A stretch of DNA of 64,000 nucleotides from Paraferrimonas sedimenticola (GTDB taxonomy: Bacteria > Pseudomonadota > Gammaproteobacteria > Enterobacterales > Shewanellaceae), in NCBI RefSeq assembly GCF_002282855.1, contig NZ_NRIR01000002.1, positions 124,001-188,000 on the forward strand, written 5' to 3'. Below, one piece after another: positions 52,169 to 63,000 of the stretch (the stretch's first letter is position 1; every line of letters starts with the position of its first letter). The notes beneath the pieces were generated by a model. That model searched no databases. It was given only the letters and a program-made list of their open reading frames with translations, and was not told the origin of the DNA. Made by a program: the position numbers and the translations under genes.

Positions 52169-53032
52169 ATGGCGCTTTTCAGTTTGTTACTGGCTTTGTT
52201 GTTGGACCGCATTAAGGTGGTGAAACCCCAGTGGAGCGATCGCCCCATACACGCTTGGGTCGCAAAACAGTGGCTTGCTGATCACCCAAGTTCTCAGTTT
52301 CGCCTGGCCGCGGCGGTGCTGGCTCCATCCGTTGTAGTGTATTTACTACTGAGCCTAGTCGGAAGCGCCTTATGGGGTGTTATCGGCTTGCTAATTTGGT
52401 GTGCAGCCGCAGTCGCGCTGCTAAACCATCTGCCAATTCGCAACCATTTCTCCGGGTACTTAAAAGCGGCGCGTCGCGGCGACTCACAGGCTTGCTACCA
52501 TTACGCCCAGCAGCTAGACCCGCACACGGACATCAATAGCATCGACTCAGCAGAACTAGGCCGCTATATCGGTCAAACCGTGGCTTGGCTGAACTACCGC
52601 TACTTTGCAGCCGTGGTTATCTATTTCGCGCTATTTGGCCCAGTGGGTGGCCTACTGTATTCGTCGTTGCGCTACCACGCCGACCGCTTACAGCTCTCCC
52701 ACCAGTGCCCAAGCTGGTTGAGTGACTTTTTGGCCATCGCCGATTGGGCGCCAAGTCGTTTATTGGCGCTTGGCTATATGCTCTCCGGCCATTTCACCTC
52801 AGCTATGCCGGTATGGCAGCGTTACGCTGTGGACTGGCAAACACCAGCTCGAACCGTGATTGGTGAGGTGGCTTTGGCGGCCGAGCATTTGCCGAATACG
52901 CCAAATGACTCTGAAGAAAAACCACCGATTTGTGTCGAGTCGACATTGGCGCTTTTGAAGTTAGCGCGGCGTAACTTTATCCTACTTTTGGTATTCATCA
53001 GTTTACTCACCATTTTTGGGGTGATTGCCTAA
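52169..53032 (+). CDS. ampE: AmpE, membrane protein of the ampDE operon
   Basis: 287-aa inner-membrane protein of the AmpE/CobD-like family with about four hydrophobic segments, including a first one after a short N-terminal stretch (MALFSLLLALLLDRIKV) and one at the C-terminus (FILLLVFISLLTIFGVIA). Its job is not well defined; it was proposed as a sensor in beta-lactamase induction. Co-transcribed with ampD. Confidence 0.9.
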   Translation: MALFSLLLALLLDRIKVVKPQWSDRPIHAWVAKQWLADHPSSQFRLAAAVLAPSVVVYLLLSLVGSALWGVIGLLIWCAAAVALLNHLPIRNHFSGYLKAARRGDSQACYHYAQQLDPHTDINSIDSAELGRYIGQTVAWLNYRYFAAVVIYFALFGPVGGLLYSSLRYHADRLQLSHQCPSWLSDFLAIADWAPSRLLALGYMLSGHFTSAMPVWQRYAVDWQTPARTVIGEVALAAEHLPNTPNDSEEKPPICVESTLALLKLARRNFILLLVFISLLTIFGVIA

Positions 53033-53130
53033 GCGCAACACTCCAATAACACTGGCTTTTTGGGCGATTTGCGATATAGTTAGCGCACTCGCTCAAATAG
53101 CCCCCAAACAATCACACTTCCGACCAGATT

Positions 53131-53146
53131 TTTGATTTGGATCACG
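53131..53146. promoter_or_regulatory. Possible CRP site upstream of pdhR
   Basis: TTTGA-N6-TCACG, matching 8 of the 10 core positions of the CRP consensus, just upstream of the candidate pdhR promoter. Confidence 0.35.
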
Positions 53147-53149
53147 CTA

Positions 53150-53178
53150 TGGACAGGCGAAATGTGATCTGATAAAGT
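53150..53178 (+). promoter_or_regulatory. Candidate promoter of pdhR-aceEF
   Basis: TGGACA (53150-53155), 17-base spacer, TAAAGT (53173-53178). The PdhR box begins 13 bases further on, overlapping the expected start of transcription as in E. coli. Confidence 0.45.
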
Positions 53179-53191
53179 GCGCCATGTTAAA

Positions 53192-53210
53192 CAATTGGTA
53201 AGACCAATTG
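53192..53210. promoter_or_regulatory. PdhR operator
   Basis: CAATTGGT-AAG-ACCAATTG, a perfect inverted repeat equal to the known E. coli PdhR consensus AATTGGTNNNACCAATT. It lies in the leader of pdhR and indicates pyruvate-responsive autoregulation of the whole pdh operon. Confidence 0.92.
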
Positions 53211-53274
53211 ACCCCAAAAAAGACAAAAGAAGATATAACAAGTTTAACAATAGTGTCTGATGGCAGGTGCAATC

Positions 53275-54027
53275 GTGAGTTATCGCAAAATCGCCCAACC
53301 CAAATTATCCGACGTAATAGTCAAGCAACTAGAGCAAATGATCCTTGAGGGGTCTCTGCAGCCTGGTGAAAAGCTGCCGCCGGAGCGAGAGTTAGCGGTC
53401 CAGTTTGACGTCTCACGCCCATCTTTGCGCGAAGCCATTCAGAAACTTGAGGCCAAGGGCCTGCTGACTCGCCGCCAAGGCGGTGGCACCTACGTACAGC
53501 AGCAACTCTGGCAGAGCTTCGCCGATCCCGTTTTAGAATTGATGGCTAAAGATCCAGAAAGTCAGTTTGACTTACTGGAGTTTCGTCATGCCACTGAAGG
53601 TATGATGGCCTATTTCGCCGCACTGCGCGGAACTGATACGGATTTCGAGCGCATTCAAAAAGCGCTAAACGCGATTGACGAAGCCAAAGACTTGGACGCC
53701 GAAGCTGACGCTATCGTGCATTTTTATCGCACCATTGCCGAAGCGTCGCACAACGCAGCCATGCTACATTTGGTTCTGAGTTTAGCCCCGGTACTACAAT
53801 CCAACGTGGTGCAAAACTTAGTCCTGCTAAAGCGTCGTCCTTCGACCGCAGCGCAAGCGGGCGACCATCGTCGCGCATTGCTAACTGCTATTGTCAGTCG
53901 CGACCCAGAGCGCGCCCGCCAAGCCTCAAACGAACACCTTGCTTACATTGAAGAAGTGCTGCTGACCCTTCGCCAAGAAGACACGCGTCAGCAGCGTAGC
54001 CTACGTCGATTGCGTGGAGATCGCTAA
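53275..54027 (+). CDS. pdhR: Pyruvate dehydrogenase complex repressor PdhR
   Basis: GntR-family (FadR subfamily) repressor released by pyruvate. N-terminal winged helix (PGEKLPPERELAVQFDVSRP, about residues 30-50) and an FCD ligand domain. I choose the GTG at 53275 (MSYRKIAQPKL, with AGG upstream), which aligns with the E. coli N-terminus. An ATG at 53260 would add five residues but has no ribosome site. 250 aa. Its TAA is followed at once by the aceE ATG, with no spacer. Confidence 0.95.
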   Translation: MSYRKIAQPKLSDVIVKQLEQMILEGSLQPGEKLPPERELAVQFDVSRPSLREAIQKLEAKGLLTRRQGGGTYVQQQLWQSFADPVLELMAKDPESQFDLLEFRHATEGMMAYFAALRGTDTDFERIQKALNAIDEAKDLDAEADAIVHFYRTIAEASHNAAMLHLVLSLAPVLQSNVVQNLVLLKRRPSTAAQAGDHRRALLTAIVSRDPERARQASNEHLAYIEEVLLTLRQEDTRQQRSLRRLRGDR

Positions 54028-56691
54028 ATGACTCAACTACCCCATGACATTGATCCACTCGAAACTAACGAGTGGCTTGACGCCCTGCAAGCGGTATTAG
54101 AAAACGAAGGGCCAGAAAGAGCCCACTACCTGCTTGAAAAGCTGATTGACCAAGCCCGTCGCAACGGTACGCACCTGCCGTTTAAAGCGACGACTGCTTA
54201 TCTGAACACCATTCCTGTTGGTCAAGAGCCGACCATGCCTGGCGACCAAGATATGGAGCGTCGCATTCGCGCCATCATTCGTTGGAATGCGCTAGCCATG
54301 GTATTGCGCGCGTCTAAGAAAGATTTGGAGTTGGGTGGTCACATCTCAAGCTTCGCCTCTTCTGCCACCATTTACGATGTGTGCTTTAACTACTTCTTCC
54401 GCGCGCCGAACGAAAAAGACGGCGGTGACTTGGTTTACTTCCAAGGTCACATTGCCCCGGGTATCTACAGCCGCTCATACCTCGAAGGTCGTTTGACCGA
54501 AGAGCAAATGGACAACTTCCGCCAGGAAGTGGATGGCAAAGGCCTGTCTTCCTACCCACACCCTAAATTGATGCCTGACTACTGGCAATTCCCAACGGTT
54601 TCTATGGGTCTAGGTCCAATTCAAGCCATCTATCAGGCGCGCTTCCTTAAGTACCTGACCGACCGCGGCATCAAAGACTGCTCTGAGCAAACCGTGTACT
54701 GCTTCTTGGGCGACGGTGAAGTGGACGAGCCAGAATCACTGGGTGCGATTGGTCTGGCGGCTCGCGAAGAGCTAGACAACCTAGTATTCATCGTTAACTG
54801 TAACCTGCAGCGTCTGGATGGCCCGGTTCGCGGTAATGGCAAGATTATTCAAGAGCTAGAAGGTGAGTTCCGCGGCGCGGGCTGGGAAGTGACCAAGGTC
54901 ATTTGGGGTCGCTACTGGGATCCGCTAATCGCTCAAGATACCTCAGGTAAGCTTTTGCAGTTGATGGAAGAAACCGTTGATGGCGAGTACCAGAACTGCA
55001 AAGCCAAAGGTGGCGAGTACACTCGTAAACACTTCTTCAACAAGTACCCTGAAACCGCCGAAATGGTGGCCAACATGTCAGACGATGACATTTGGCGTCT
55101 AAACCGTGGTGGTCACGATCCTGTGAAGATGTACGCGGCACTGCAACACGCCAAGAACACCAAGAACCGCCCAACCGTGATTCTGGCTAAAACCGTAAAA
55201 GGTTACGGCATGGGTGAAGCCGGTGAAGGTAAGAACATCGCGCACCAAGTTAAGAAAATGGGTGCCGAAGCGGTTCGCCACTATCGCGATCGCTTCAACA
55301 TTCCAATTAGCGATGAGCAGCTAGAAGACATTCCATACTACCACCCGGGTCCTGACTCGGACGAAGTGAAGTACATGAAGGCCCGTCGTGAAGCGCTGCA
55401 TGGCATGATGCCGCGTCGTTTGCCTCAGTTTAGCGGCGAGTTGGATGTTCCGCGTCTGAAAGCCTTTGACGCTGTGCTAAAAGGCTCAAACGGTCGTGAA
55501 ATTTCAACCACCATGGCGTTTGTGCGCGTGCTGACCGCTCTCTTAAAAGACAAAGCCATTGGCAAGCGCATTGTGCCAATTATTCCAGACGAAGCTCGTA
55601 CCTTCGGTATGGAAGGCCTATTCCGCCAAGTAGGTATTTACGCTCACGAAGGCCAAAAATACACCCCGCAAGACGCTGACCAAGTGGCTTACTACCGCGA
55701 AGACAAGAAAGGTCAGGTACTGCAAGAAGGCATTAACGAACTGGGTGCCATGAGCTCTTGGGTAGCGGCAGCGACTAGCTACTCCAACAACGACGAGCCG
55801 ATGATTCCGTTCTACATCTACTACTCTATGTTTGGTTTCCAACGTATTGGTGACTTGGCATGGGCGGCCGGTGATATGCGTGCTCGCGGTTTCTTAGTCG
55901 GCGGTACTTCAGGCCGTACTACGCTAAACGGCGAAGGTTTGCAGCACCAAGATGGTCACAGCCACATTCAAGCCGGCACCATTCCAAATTGCATTAGTTA
56001 CGACCCGACTTACGGCTACGAAGTAGCGGTTATCGTTCAAGACGGTCTAGAGCGCATGTACGGCGAGAGCCAAGAAGACGTGTTCTACTACCTGACCACT
56101 TTGAACGAGAACTACGAGCAGCCAGCCATGCCAGAGGGCGTGGAAGAGGGCATCATCAAGGGTATCTACAAGCTAGATTCTGTTGCGGGCTCAGGCAAAG
56201 GCAAGGTCCAGCTACTAGGTTCTGGTTCCATCTTGCTGCAGGTTCGCAAAGCCGCAGAAGCACTGGCCAAAGACTTTGGCATTAGCTCTGATGTGTTCAG
56301 CGTGACCAGCTTTAACGAACTGGCCCGCGAAGGTCAGGAATACGAGCGTCAGTGCTTGCTAAACAGTGGTTCTGATGTGGCGAAACCTTACATCACCAAA
56401 GTATTGGGCGACGATGCGCCGGTGATTGCTGCGACCGACTATATGAAGAGTTACGCCGACCAGGTTCGCGCATGGGTACCAGCGGATTACCGCGTACTGG
56501 GCACCGACGGTTTCGGTCGCTCCGACAGCCGTGCTAACCTGCGTCACCACTTCGAAGTGGACGCTCGCTTTATCGTAATCAGCGCATTGAAGTCTCTGGT
56601 AGACAAGGGTGAGCTGGAAGCTGAGGTACTGACTAAGGCTATCAGCAACTACGGTATCGACACCAACAAAATCAACCCACTACTGGCTTAA
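54028..56691 (+). CDS. aceE: Pyruvate dehydrogenase E1 component AceE
   Basis: Homodimeric thiamine-diphosphate E1 that decarboxylates pyruvate and acetylates the lipoyl arm of AceF. 887 aa, the same length as E. coli AceE. The ThDP motif [10 protein letters not shown] through [14 protein letters not shown] and the substrate-loop histidines ([11 protein letters not shown]) are present. It starts directly after pdhR, so it depends on pdhR translation or transcription more tightly than in E. coli, where a longer spacer exists. Confidence 0.97.
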   Translation: MTQLPHDIDPLETNEWLDALQAVLENEGPERAHYLLEKLIDQARRNGTHLPFKATTAYLNTIPVGQEPTMPGDQDMERRIRAIIRWNALAMVLRASKKDLELGGHISSFASSATIYDVCFNYFFRAPNEKDGGDLVYFQGHIAPGIYSRSYLEGRLTEEQMDNFRQEVDGKGLSSYPHPKLMPDYWQFPTVSMGLGPIQAIYQARFLKYLTDRGIKDCSEQTVYCFLGDGEVDEPESLGAIGLAAREELDNLVFIVNCNLQRLDGPVRGNGKIIQELEGEFRGAGWEVTKVIWGRYWDPLIAQDTSGKLLQLMEETVDGEYQNCKAKGGEYTRKHFFNKYPETAEMVANMSDDDIWRLNRGGHDPVKMYAALQHAKNTKNRPTVILAKTVKGYGMGEAGEGKNIAHQVKKMGAEAVRHYRDRFNIPISDEQLEDIPYYHPGPDSDEVKYMKARREALHGMMPRRLPQFSGELDVPRLKAFDAVLKGSNGREISTTMAFVRVLTALLKDKAIGKRIVPIIPDEARTFGMEGLFRQVGIYAHEGQKYTPQDADQVAYYREDKKGQVLQEGINELGAMSSWVAAATSYSNNDEPMIPFYIYYSMFGFQRIGDLAWAAGDMRARGFLVGGTSGRTTLNGEGLQHQDGHSHIQAGTIPNCISYDPTYGYEVAVIVQDGLERMYGESQEDVFYYLTTLNENYEQPAMPEGVEEGIIKGIYKLDSVAGSGKGKVQLLGSGSILLQVRKAAEALAKDFGISSDVFSVTSFNELAREGQEYERQCLLNSGSDVAKPYITKVLGDDAPVIAATDYMKSYADQVRAWVPADYRVLGTDGFGRSDSRANLRHHFEVDARFIVISALKSLVDKGELEAEVLTKAISNYGIDTNKINPLLA

Positions 56692-56702
56692 GGGGAGAGG
56701 AC

Positions 56703-58355
56703 ATGAGCGATATAAAGCAAATCCTAGTACCTGATATCGGTGGTGATCAGGTTGAAGTGATTGAACTGTGTGTAGCAGTGGGCGACACCGTTGAAGCCGA
56801 AGCCTCAATCATCACAGTTGAATCTGATAAAGCGACCATGGACATTCCGGCGCCTGAAGCCGGGGTGATCAAAGAGCTAAAAGTTGCTGTGGGCGACAAG
56901 GTGGAAGAAGGCACTCTGATCGCTATGATCCAAGCTGTTGCGGGTGCTGAATCACCGGAAGAAGCGCCAGCACCAGCGGTTGGAGAGGCCGCACCAGCGC
57001 CAGAGGCAGAGTCAACGCCTGTAGAGAGTGCGCCAGTAGAGTCTGCAACTGCTACAACGGAATCCAGTGTCGTGGATATCGTGGTTCCAGACATTGGCGA
57101 AGATGGCGAAGTAGACATCATCGAAGTGCTAGTTGCCGCTGGCGACAATGTTGAGGCGGATCAGGGCTTGATTACTCTGGAAACGGATAAAGCCACTATG
57201 GAAGTGCCGGCCTCTCAAGGTGGAAAAGTGGTAAATCTGACTGTCTCTGTTGGCGATAAGGTTGGTAGTGGTGCAGTAATAGGCACTATGTCGGTACAAG
57301 GCGCAGCGCCTGCTGCACCTGCTGCGGTAGCGACTGATGCACCAGCTCCGGCACCAGCAGAAGCTCCAAGGGCTGCCCCAGCACCAAGCGCACCACCAGT
57401 ACCACACCACCCAAGTGCCGGCGCCACCAAGAAAACCGGTATGCCGCACGCCAGCCCAGCGGTTCGCCGCCTAGCCCGCGAGTTTGGTGTGGATCTGAAT
57501 AAGGTCACCGGCACTGGTCGCAAGAATCGCATTCTAAAAGAAGACGTGCAGTCTTGGGTTAAGTACGAGTTGTCTCGTCCTAAGTCGAGCGCGGTTGAAG
57601 GCGGTTCAGGTCTGAACGTTATCGAAGCGCCAAAAGTGGACTTCGCTAAGTTCGGTGAAGTGGAAGAAGTCGCGCTGACCCGCATTCAGAAAATTTCTGG
57701 TCCTAGCTTGCACCGCAACTGGGTGACCATTCCGCACGTGACTCAGTTCGACGAAGCGGATATCACAGAGCTAGAAGCTTTCCGCAAAGAACAGAACCAG
57801 ATGCTGAACAAGCAAAAGGCCGACTTCAAGATCACCCCACTGGTGTTCATGATGAAGGCAGTAGCTAAAGCACTGGCTCAATACCCAGTATTCAACTCGA
57901 GCTTAAGCCCAGATGGCGAGAGCTTGATCATGAAAAAATACTTCCATATCGGTATCGCGGTAGATACGCCAAACGGCCTTGTGGTACCTGTGGTTCGCGA
58001 TGTGGACAAGAAGGGCATTTACGATCTGTCTAAAGAGCTGTTGGAGATTTCCGCCAAAGCTCGTGAAGGCAAGCTAAAAGCCCAAGACATGCAGGGTAGC
58101 TGCTTCACCATCTCAAGCCTAGGTGGTATTGGTGGGACGGCGTTTACTCCAATTGTTAACTATCCGGATGTGGCCATTTTGGGCGTGTCCAAGTCGGAAA
58201 TGAAGCCTAAGTGGGACGGCGCGGCCTTCCAGCCAAGGCTGATGCTGCCGCTATCTCTGTCCTACGATCACCGCGTGATCGACGGTGCAGTCGCCGCTCG
58301 CTTTAGTGTGGCTCTGGCTAGCATTTTGACCGATATTCGCAAGCTGATTTTGTAA
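56703..58355 (+). CDS. aceF: Dihydrolipoamide acetyltransferase AceF (E2), two lipoyl domains
   Basis: Core of the pyruvate dehydrogenase complex. Two lipoyl domains with lipoylated lysines K43 ([11 protein letters not shown]) and K163 ([11 protein letters not shown]) are joined by Ala/Pro/Glu-rich linkers. The E3/E1-binding domain (about 246-285: [19 protein letters not shown]) and the catalytic domain with D522-H523-R-V-I-D527-G follow. 550 aa; the E. coli protein has three lipoyl domains and 630 aa. Confidence 0.97.
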   Translation: MSDIKQILVPDIGGDQVEVIELCVAVGDTVEAEASIITVESDKATMDIPAPEAGVIKELKVAVGDKVEEGTLIAMIQAVAGAESPEEAPAPAVGEAAPAPEAESTPVESAPVESATATTESSVVDIVVPDIGEDGEVDIIEVLVAAGDNVEADQGLITLETDKATMEVPASQGGKVVNLTVSVGDKVGSGAVIGTMSVQGAAPAAPAAVATDAPAPAPAEAPRAAPAPSAPPVPHHPSAGATKKTGMPHASPAVRRLAREFGVDLNKVTGTGRKNRILKEDVQSWVKYELSRPKSSAVEGGSGLNVIEAPKVDFAKFGEVEEVALTRIQKISGPSLHRNWVTIPHVTQFDEADITELEAFRKEQNQMLNKQKADFKITPLVFMMKAVAKALAQYPVFNSSLSPDGESLIMKKYFHIGIAVDTPNGLVVPVVRDVDKKGIYDLSKELLEISAKAREGKLKAQDMQGSCFTISSLGGIGGTAFTPIVNYPDVAILGVSKSEMKPKWDGAAFQPRLMLPLSLSYDHRVIDGAVAARFSVALASILTDIRKLIL

Positions 58356-58362
58356 GGCAGTT

Positions 58363-58388
58363 AGCCTCGAGTTAACTCGGGGCTTTAG
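58363..58388 (+). terminator. Hairpin between aceF and lpdA
   Basis: Eleven-pair stem (58363-58384, one G-T pair) around GTTAAC, followed by TTTAGTTT. Probably a partial terminator or RNA-processing stem that lowers lpdA read-through. Confidence 0.6.
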
Positions 58389-58477
58389 TTTCGATGGTTG
58401 CCTCAGTACAATCGCGCAAGCAAAAGGCGAAAATCTGAATAATCGTCGCAACGGAATGAAAATAATTAGAGGAACAA

Positions 58478-59908
58478 ATGAGTCAGTCTATTAAAACTCA
58501 AGTAGTCGTGTTGGGCGCTGGCCCAGCCGGATATTCTGCGGCATTCCGTGCGGCAGATTTAGGTCTGGATACTGTTATCGTTGAGCGTTACTCCACCTTG
58601 GGTGGCGTGTGCTTGAACGTGGGTTGTATCCCGTCAAAAGCCCTGCTTCACGTTGCTAAAGTGATGGACGAAGCCAAAGCGGTTTCAGCCCACGGCATTA
58701 GCTTTGGCGAGCCGCAAGTCGACCTAGATAAATTGCGCGAGCACAAAGAGTCGGTAATTGGTCAGTTGACCAATGGCCTGGCTGGCATGGCTAAGATGCG
58801 CAAAGTGAAAGTAGTTAACGGCTACGGCAAATTCACCGGTGCCAACAGCATCGACGTGGAAAGCCCAGAAGGCGTAACTACTATCGAATTCGATAACGCC
58901 ATCATCGCAGCCGGCTCTCGCCCAATCGAATTACCATTTATCCCGCACGAAGATCCACGCATTTGGGACTCAACGGATGCGCTGGAATTAAAAGAAATTC
59001 CTGAGCGCATGCTAGTGATGGGCGGCGGTATTATCGGTCTTGAAATGGGTACCGTATACCACGCGTTAGGCTCTCAAATCGACGTAGTTGAGATGCTAGA
59101 CCAAGTGATCCCTGCGGCTGACAAAGACGTGGTTCGCGGTTTCACCAAGCGCATTAAGAACAAGTTTAACCTGATGCTATCTACCAAGGTCACCACGGTT
59201 GAAGCCAAAGAAGATGGCATCTATGTGACCATGGAAGGCAAAAAGGCCCCAGCTGAGCCACAGCGCTACGACGCGGTTTTGGTATCTATTGGCCGTACGC
59301 CTAATGGTAAAAACATCGACGCTGAAAAAGCCGGTGTTAACATCGACGAGCGCGGCTTTATCGGTGTTGATAAGCAAATGCGCACTAACGTTAGCCACAT
59401 CTTCGCGATTGGCGACATCGTTGGTCAGCCTATGTTGGCTCACAAAGGCGTGCACGAAGGCCACGTAGCCGCTGAAGTTATCTCTGGTAAGAAGCACTAC
59501 TTCGACCCGAAAGTGATTCCATCAATTGCATACACTGACCCAGAAGTCGCTTGGGTTGGTCTAACCGAGAAAGAAGCCAAAGAGCAAGGCATCAACTACG
59601 AAACTGCTGTGTTCCCATGGGCGGCCAGCGGTCGTGCAATTGCTCAGGATGCCTCTGACGGCATGACCAAGCTAATCTTTGACAAAGACTCTCACCGCGT
59701 TATCGGTGGTGCGGTAGTTGGTTCTAACGGTGGTGAGCTGTTGGGTGAAATTGGCCTAGCCATCGAAATGGGCTGTGATGCTGAAGATCTAGCTCTAACA
59801 GTGCACGCCCACCCAACCTTGCACGAGTCGGTAGGACTGGCAGCAGAAGTGTTCGAAGGCTCGATCACCGACTTGCCAAACGCCAAAGCGGTTAAGAAGA
59901 AAAAGTAA
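58478..59908 (+). CDS. lpdA: Dihydrolipoyl dehydrogenase LpdA (E3)
   Basis: FAD enzyme that reoxidises dihydrolipoamide for the pyruvate and 2-oxoglutarate dehydrogenase complexes and the glycine cleavage system. The FAD loop GAGPAG is at residues 13-18, the redox disulfide at C45 and C50, the NAD loop in GGGIIGLEMG, and the active-site H445-E450 pair in HPTLHE. 476 aa. AGAGGA precedes the ATG. Separated from aceF by a hairpin, so it may also have a promoter of its own. Confidence 0.97.
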   Translation: MSQSIKTQVVVLGAGPAGYSAAFRAADLGLDTVIVERYSTLGGVCLNVGCIPSKALLHVAKVMDEAKAVSAHGISFGEPQVDLDKLREHKESVIGQLTNGLAGMAKMRKVKVVNGYGKFTGANSIDVESPEGVTTIEFDNAIIAAGSRPIELPFIPHEDPRIWDSTDALELKEIPERMLVMGGGIIGLEMGTVYHALGSQIDVVEMLDQVIPAADKDVVRGFTKRIKNKFNLMLSTKVTTVEAKEDGIYVTMEGKKAPAEPQRYDAVLVSIGRTPNGKNIDAEKAGVNIDERGFIGVDKQMRTNVSHIFAIGDIVGQPMLAHKGVHEGHVAAEVISGKKHYFDPKVIPSIAYTDPEVAWVGLTEKEAKEQGINYETAVFPWAASGRAIAQDASDGMTKLIFDKDSHRVIGGAVVGSNGGELLGEIGLAIEMGCDAEDLALTVHAHPTLHESVGLAAEVFEGSITDLPNAKAVKKKK

Positions 59909-59927
59909 GCAAATTAGCTAAATTAGG

Positions 59928-59950
59928 AGCCGCCTAAGGGCGGCTTTTTT
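59928..59950 (+). terminator. Terminator after lpdA
   Basis: AGCCGCC, loop TAAG, GGCGGCT, then T6. Strong intrinsic terminator of the pdh operon. Confidence 0.9.
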
Positions 59951-59992
59951 ATGCCCATTTTTTGTCCAAGAAGACAAAATTCCCTCACAAAA

Positions 59993-60014
59993 GTGTGGAA
60001 TTGGTGTGGGATTG
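59993..60014. repeat. 11-base tandem direct repeat upstream of the sensor gene
   Basis: GTGTGGAATTG (59993-60003) directly followed by GTGTGGGATTG (60004-60014), one mismatch. The first copy also forms an imperfect inverted repeat with ATTCCCTCAC upstream. It lies 73 bases before the sensor start and could be a regulator site. Confidence 0.5.
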
Positions 60015-60086
60015 TAAATGAAATGTAGTATAAAGTTGGGTAAGGGAGTTCACCGCAAATAATAACTCAAATACAGAGGTGATTTT

Positions 60087-63000
60087 TTGTCTCGCTTTTT
60101 CGCGCTGGTATTAGCAGGATTGCTTTTATTTGTTGCACAACCAAGTGTTAGTGCGTCCGAATTTGTTCAGCGATTAATCGTTGACGAGCACGGGCTAAAA
60201 AAAGCGCAAGTGCATCATATCTCCCAAGATAGCAGCGGCTATATTTGGGCTGCCACCGAGGATGGGGTCTATCGAATAAGTTCCAGCTTCGTCGAGCGCA
60301 TGGATATTCAATTCGGCGAGCGCTTAGTCAATCAAATGCTGTTTACCAGCGTTACCGAAATCAAGCCCCGCCAATACTTCATTACCACCAACAAAGCCCT
60401 TTACCACTTCGATTTAGACAGCAATACCTTCGTTGACTTTGACCAGCTGAATCCCGAGTTCCAGTTTAACGAGGTATTGAGCCCGATAAAAACCGACAAG
60501 GGCGCGTATCGTTTTGGCACGCTTGAGCAGGGCATTGTCGAAATTGATGTCGACACTTGGCAAATCAACACTGTGCTGGCGCCAAGAGAAGAAGGCAAAA
60601 CGCATTGGACTTTACACCAAGCGACTAATGATAAAGTCTGGGTGGCTAACCGTTCAGAGCTCGCCTTGTATGACTTGGCGGGCAAGCAGTTATTTCATCA
60701 CTTATGGCCTCAAAAGTATGAGCTGATCAACGAGCTGCTGGTGGACAGTAAAGGTCGCCAGTGGCTGACCAGTGGCCAAGGATTATTCCAACTGGATGCC
60801 GAATCGCAATCGATCAACAAAATTACCCAGGTAGACGCGCACGTTCGCGCCATCAAAGAAGACTCGTCAGGACGATTGTGGTTAAGTGCTCGTGTTGGTG
60901 TCATTAGTTGGCATCCTGATCTGAAGAATTCGAAACACTATGGCGACGTAATTCGAGCGGATGCCGGACTTGGTATCGTTCGTTCAATTTTGATCGACCA
61001 TGATGGACTGCTGTGGCTTGCAGGCGATGCTGAAGGCATTGCTGTCATGATCCAACCCAAAGATTTCGTATTAGATACTTTCACCAAAGGTGGGCGCTAC
61101 CAGCTAGAAAATCAGGTGATATGGTCCATTTTGGAGTCCGAGGGCGATCTTTGGTTTGGCACTGAAAACGGCTTAATCCAACTAGAGAGTTTCTTGGCTG
61201 AGGGCGAGGTTAAACGCTACCACGTGCTACCGCCTGGGTTTGGCTTGTCCGATAGGATTTACGACATTAAACGAGTTGCGCCAAAACAGCTGGCATTGGC
61301 GACCACTCGAGGTTTGATGATCTTCGATACCGAGCAAAGAGTGTTTGTCGACCCTTGGACCTTGTTCAAAGGGGATGTGGAAGGGCTTGAGAAAGCCACC
61401 ATTTTTTACGTGGCTCAAGACCGCAAGCAGTCCAATATTTGGTGGGTAAGCGCGTCTTCTGGCTTGTTTAAGATAGACATGGCCTCGGGCACATCGATGC
61501 GAGAGTCGCTCACCCGTGCCAGCGGCGAAAGTCGTTACCCCTATTCGACCTTTCAGGACTCGCTCGACCGACTTTGGGTTGGTGGCAGAGACTTGTTTGG
61601 CTACATAGACGCTGACAACCAATTTAACTCCATGCGCCATTTGCTGCCGAAGGACAAGCTGTCCACCGCTATTGGGCACATGGCGCAACACCAGGGCCGT
61701 ATGCTATTTGGCGGCGATGAGATTGGTTTGGTGTCAATCGATCTCGAGCTTAGCGAACCCCAACTCTCTCGCTTAACTCAAGAAAACGATTGCCGCACCG
61801 TTTTCTTTATTCAGCCCACTCAAGCTGGCTTGTTGGTCGGTTGCAGTGATCGCCTCTTAAAATTCGACCCGGATATGCAAAGCTATGAGGCGCTAACCGA
61901 TCACGACGGCCTGATGGTTAAAGAGCTCAATGAAGGCGCCTATCTGTACCGTCCCGATCTGGGTTTGATGTTCGGCAGCCCAGAGGGAGCGATTCTGGTC
62001 GACCCCGACAAGCTCGAGCCGGCATTCGATGACAGTCAGACCATGTTGGACTCGGTGTTAAGTTACTCAAATACCGGACAGAGCATTTTGTATTCTCCGA
62101 GCGGTCCGTTGAGTTTTGGGCCAGACACTCTGATGTTGAAATTCAACTTCTCGGTGGCTAATCCGATTTTCGGCATTCGCTTTCCATACCAGTATCAGAT
62201 TCGAAATCTTAGGACTGGCGTGACGAGTAAACCCTTTGTGATGGAGGGTGTGCCAAGTGTCAACGTTGCTGGACTCGATGAGGGTGAGTATCGGCTGGAA
62301 TTCTTGCCGTTGCACGGTCACGCATCCGAAAAGATCCCGTTTACCATAGACTTCACTATCGACCAGCATTGGTGGCGCAGTGCCTGGTTTATCGCATTGG
62401 TTATCCTGACTGTGTTCGTGGGCGTGGTGGCGCTGATTGTGGTGCGTCAGCAACAGCTCGATACCGTGCGTCAAATGAACCGCGCCATCATCCAAAACAA
62501 AGACCGCTTACTGCTGGCGCTGAAAGGTTCAGGTGCGCAAATGTGGGAGTGGGACGGTGTTTCTAAGCGCATCTATCTGCGCAACGGCATGGTGGGCAAG
62601 CAACAAGACGATGGCGGAAGTCTGTTCAGCGCCGAAGACTTGTTGATTCACCCAGACGATATTCAATCGGCGCGACATCATTGGTACGGCCACCTCAAAG
62701 GCTTTATCTCCAGTATCGATATGGACATTCGAGTTCAAGCTAACCACATCAGTGCATGGCGTTGGATTCGAGTGCGCGGCAAGGTGGTAGAGCGTAACTT
62801 GGTCACCAACCAGGTCATCAAAATGGCCGGTATCTACACGGACATTACCAAACAGCGTGAGCTGCAAAGTGATTACTCGCTATTCGCCCAAGCCTTTGCC
62901 AATACCTCTGAGGGCATGCTCATTCTCAATGAGCAAGGCGAAGTTCAGGTGGTCAATAACGCGGTAAGCATGGTGCTTGGCTACAGCCGCGACGATATGG

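Noticed and set aside
61227-61691. 154-codon open frame on the minus strand at 61.2-61.7 kb
   Set aside because: It lies wholly inside the propeller region of the large sensor gene, whose frame is continuous and shows repeated domain motifs.
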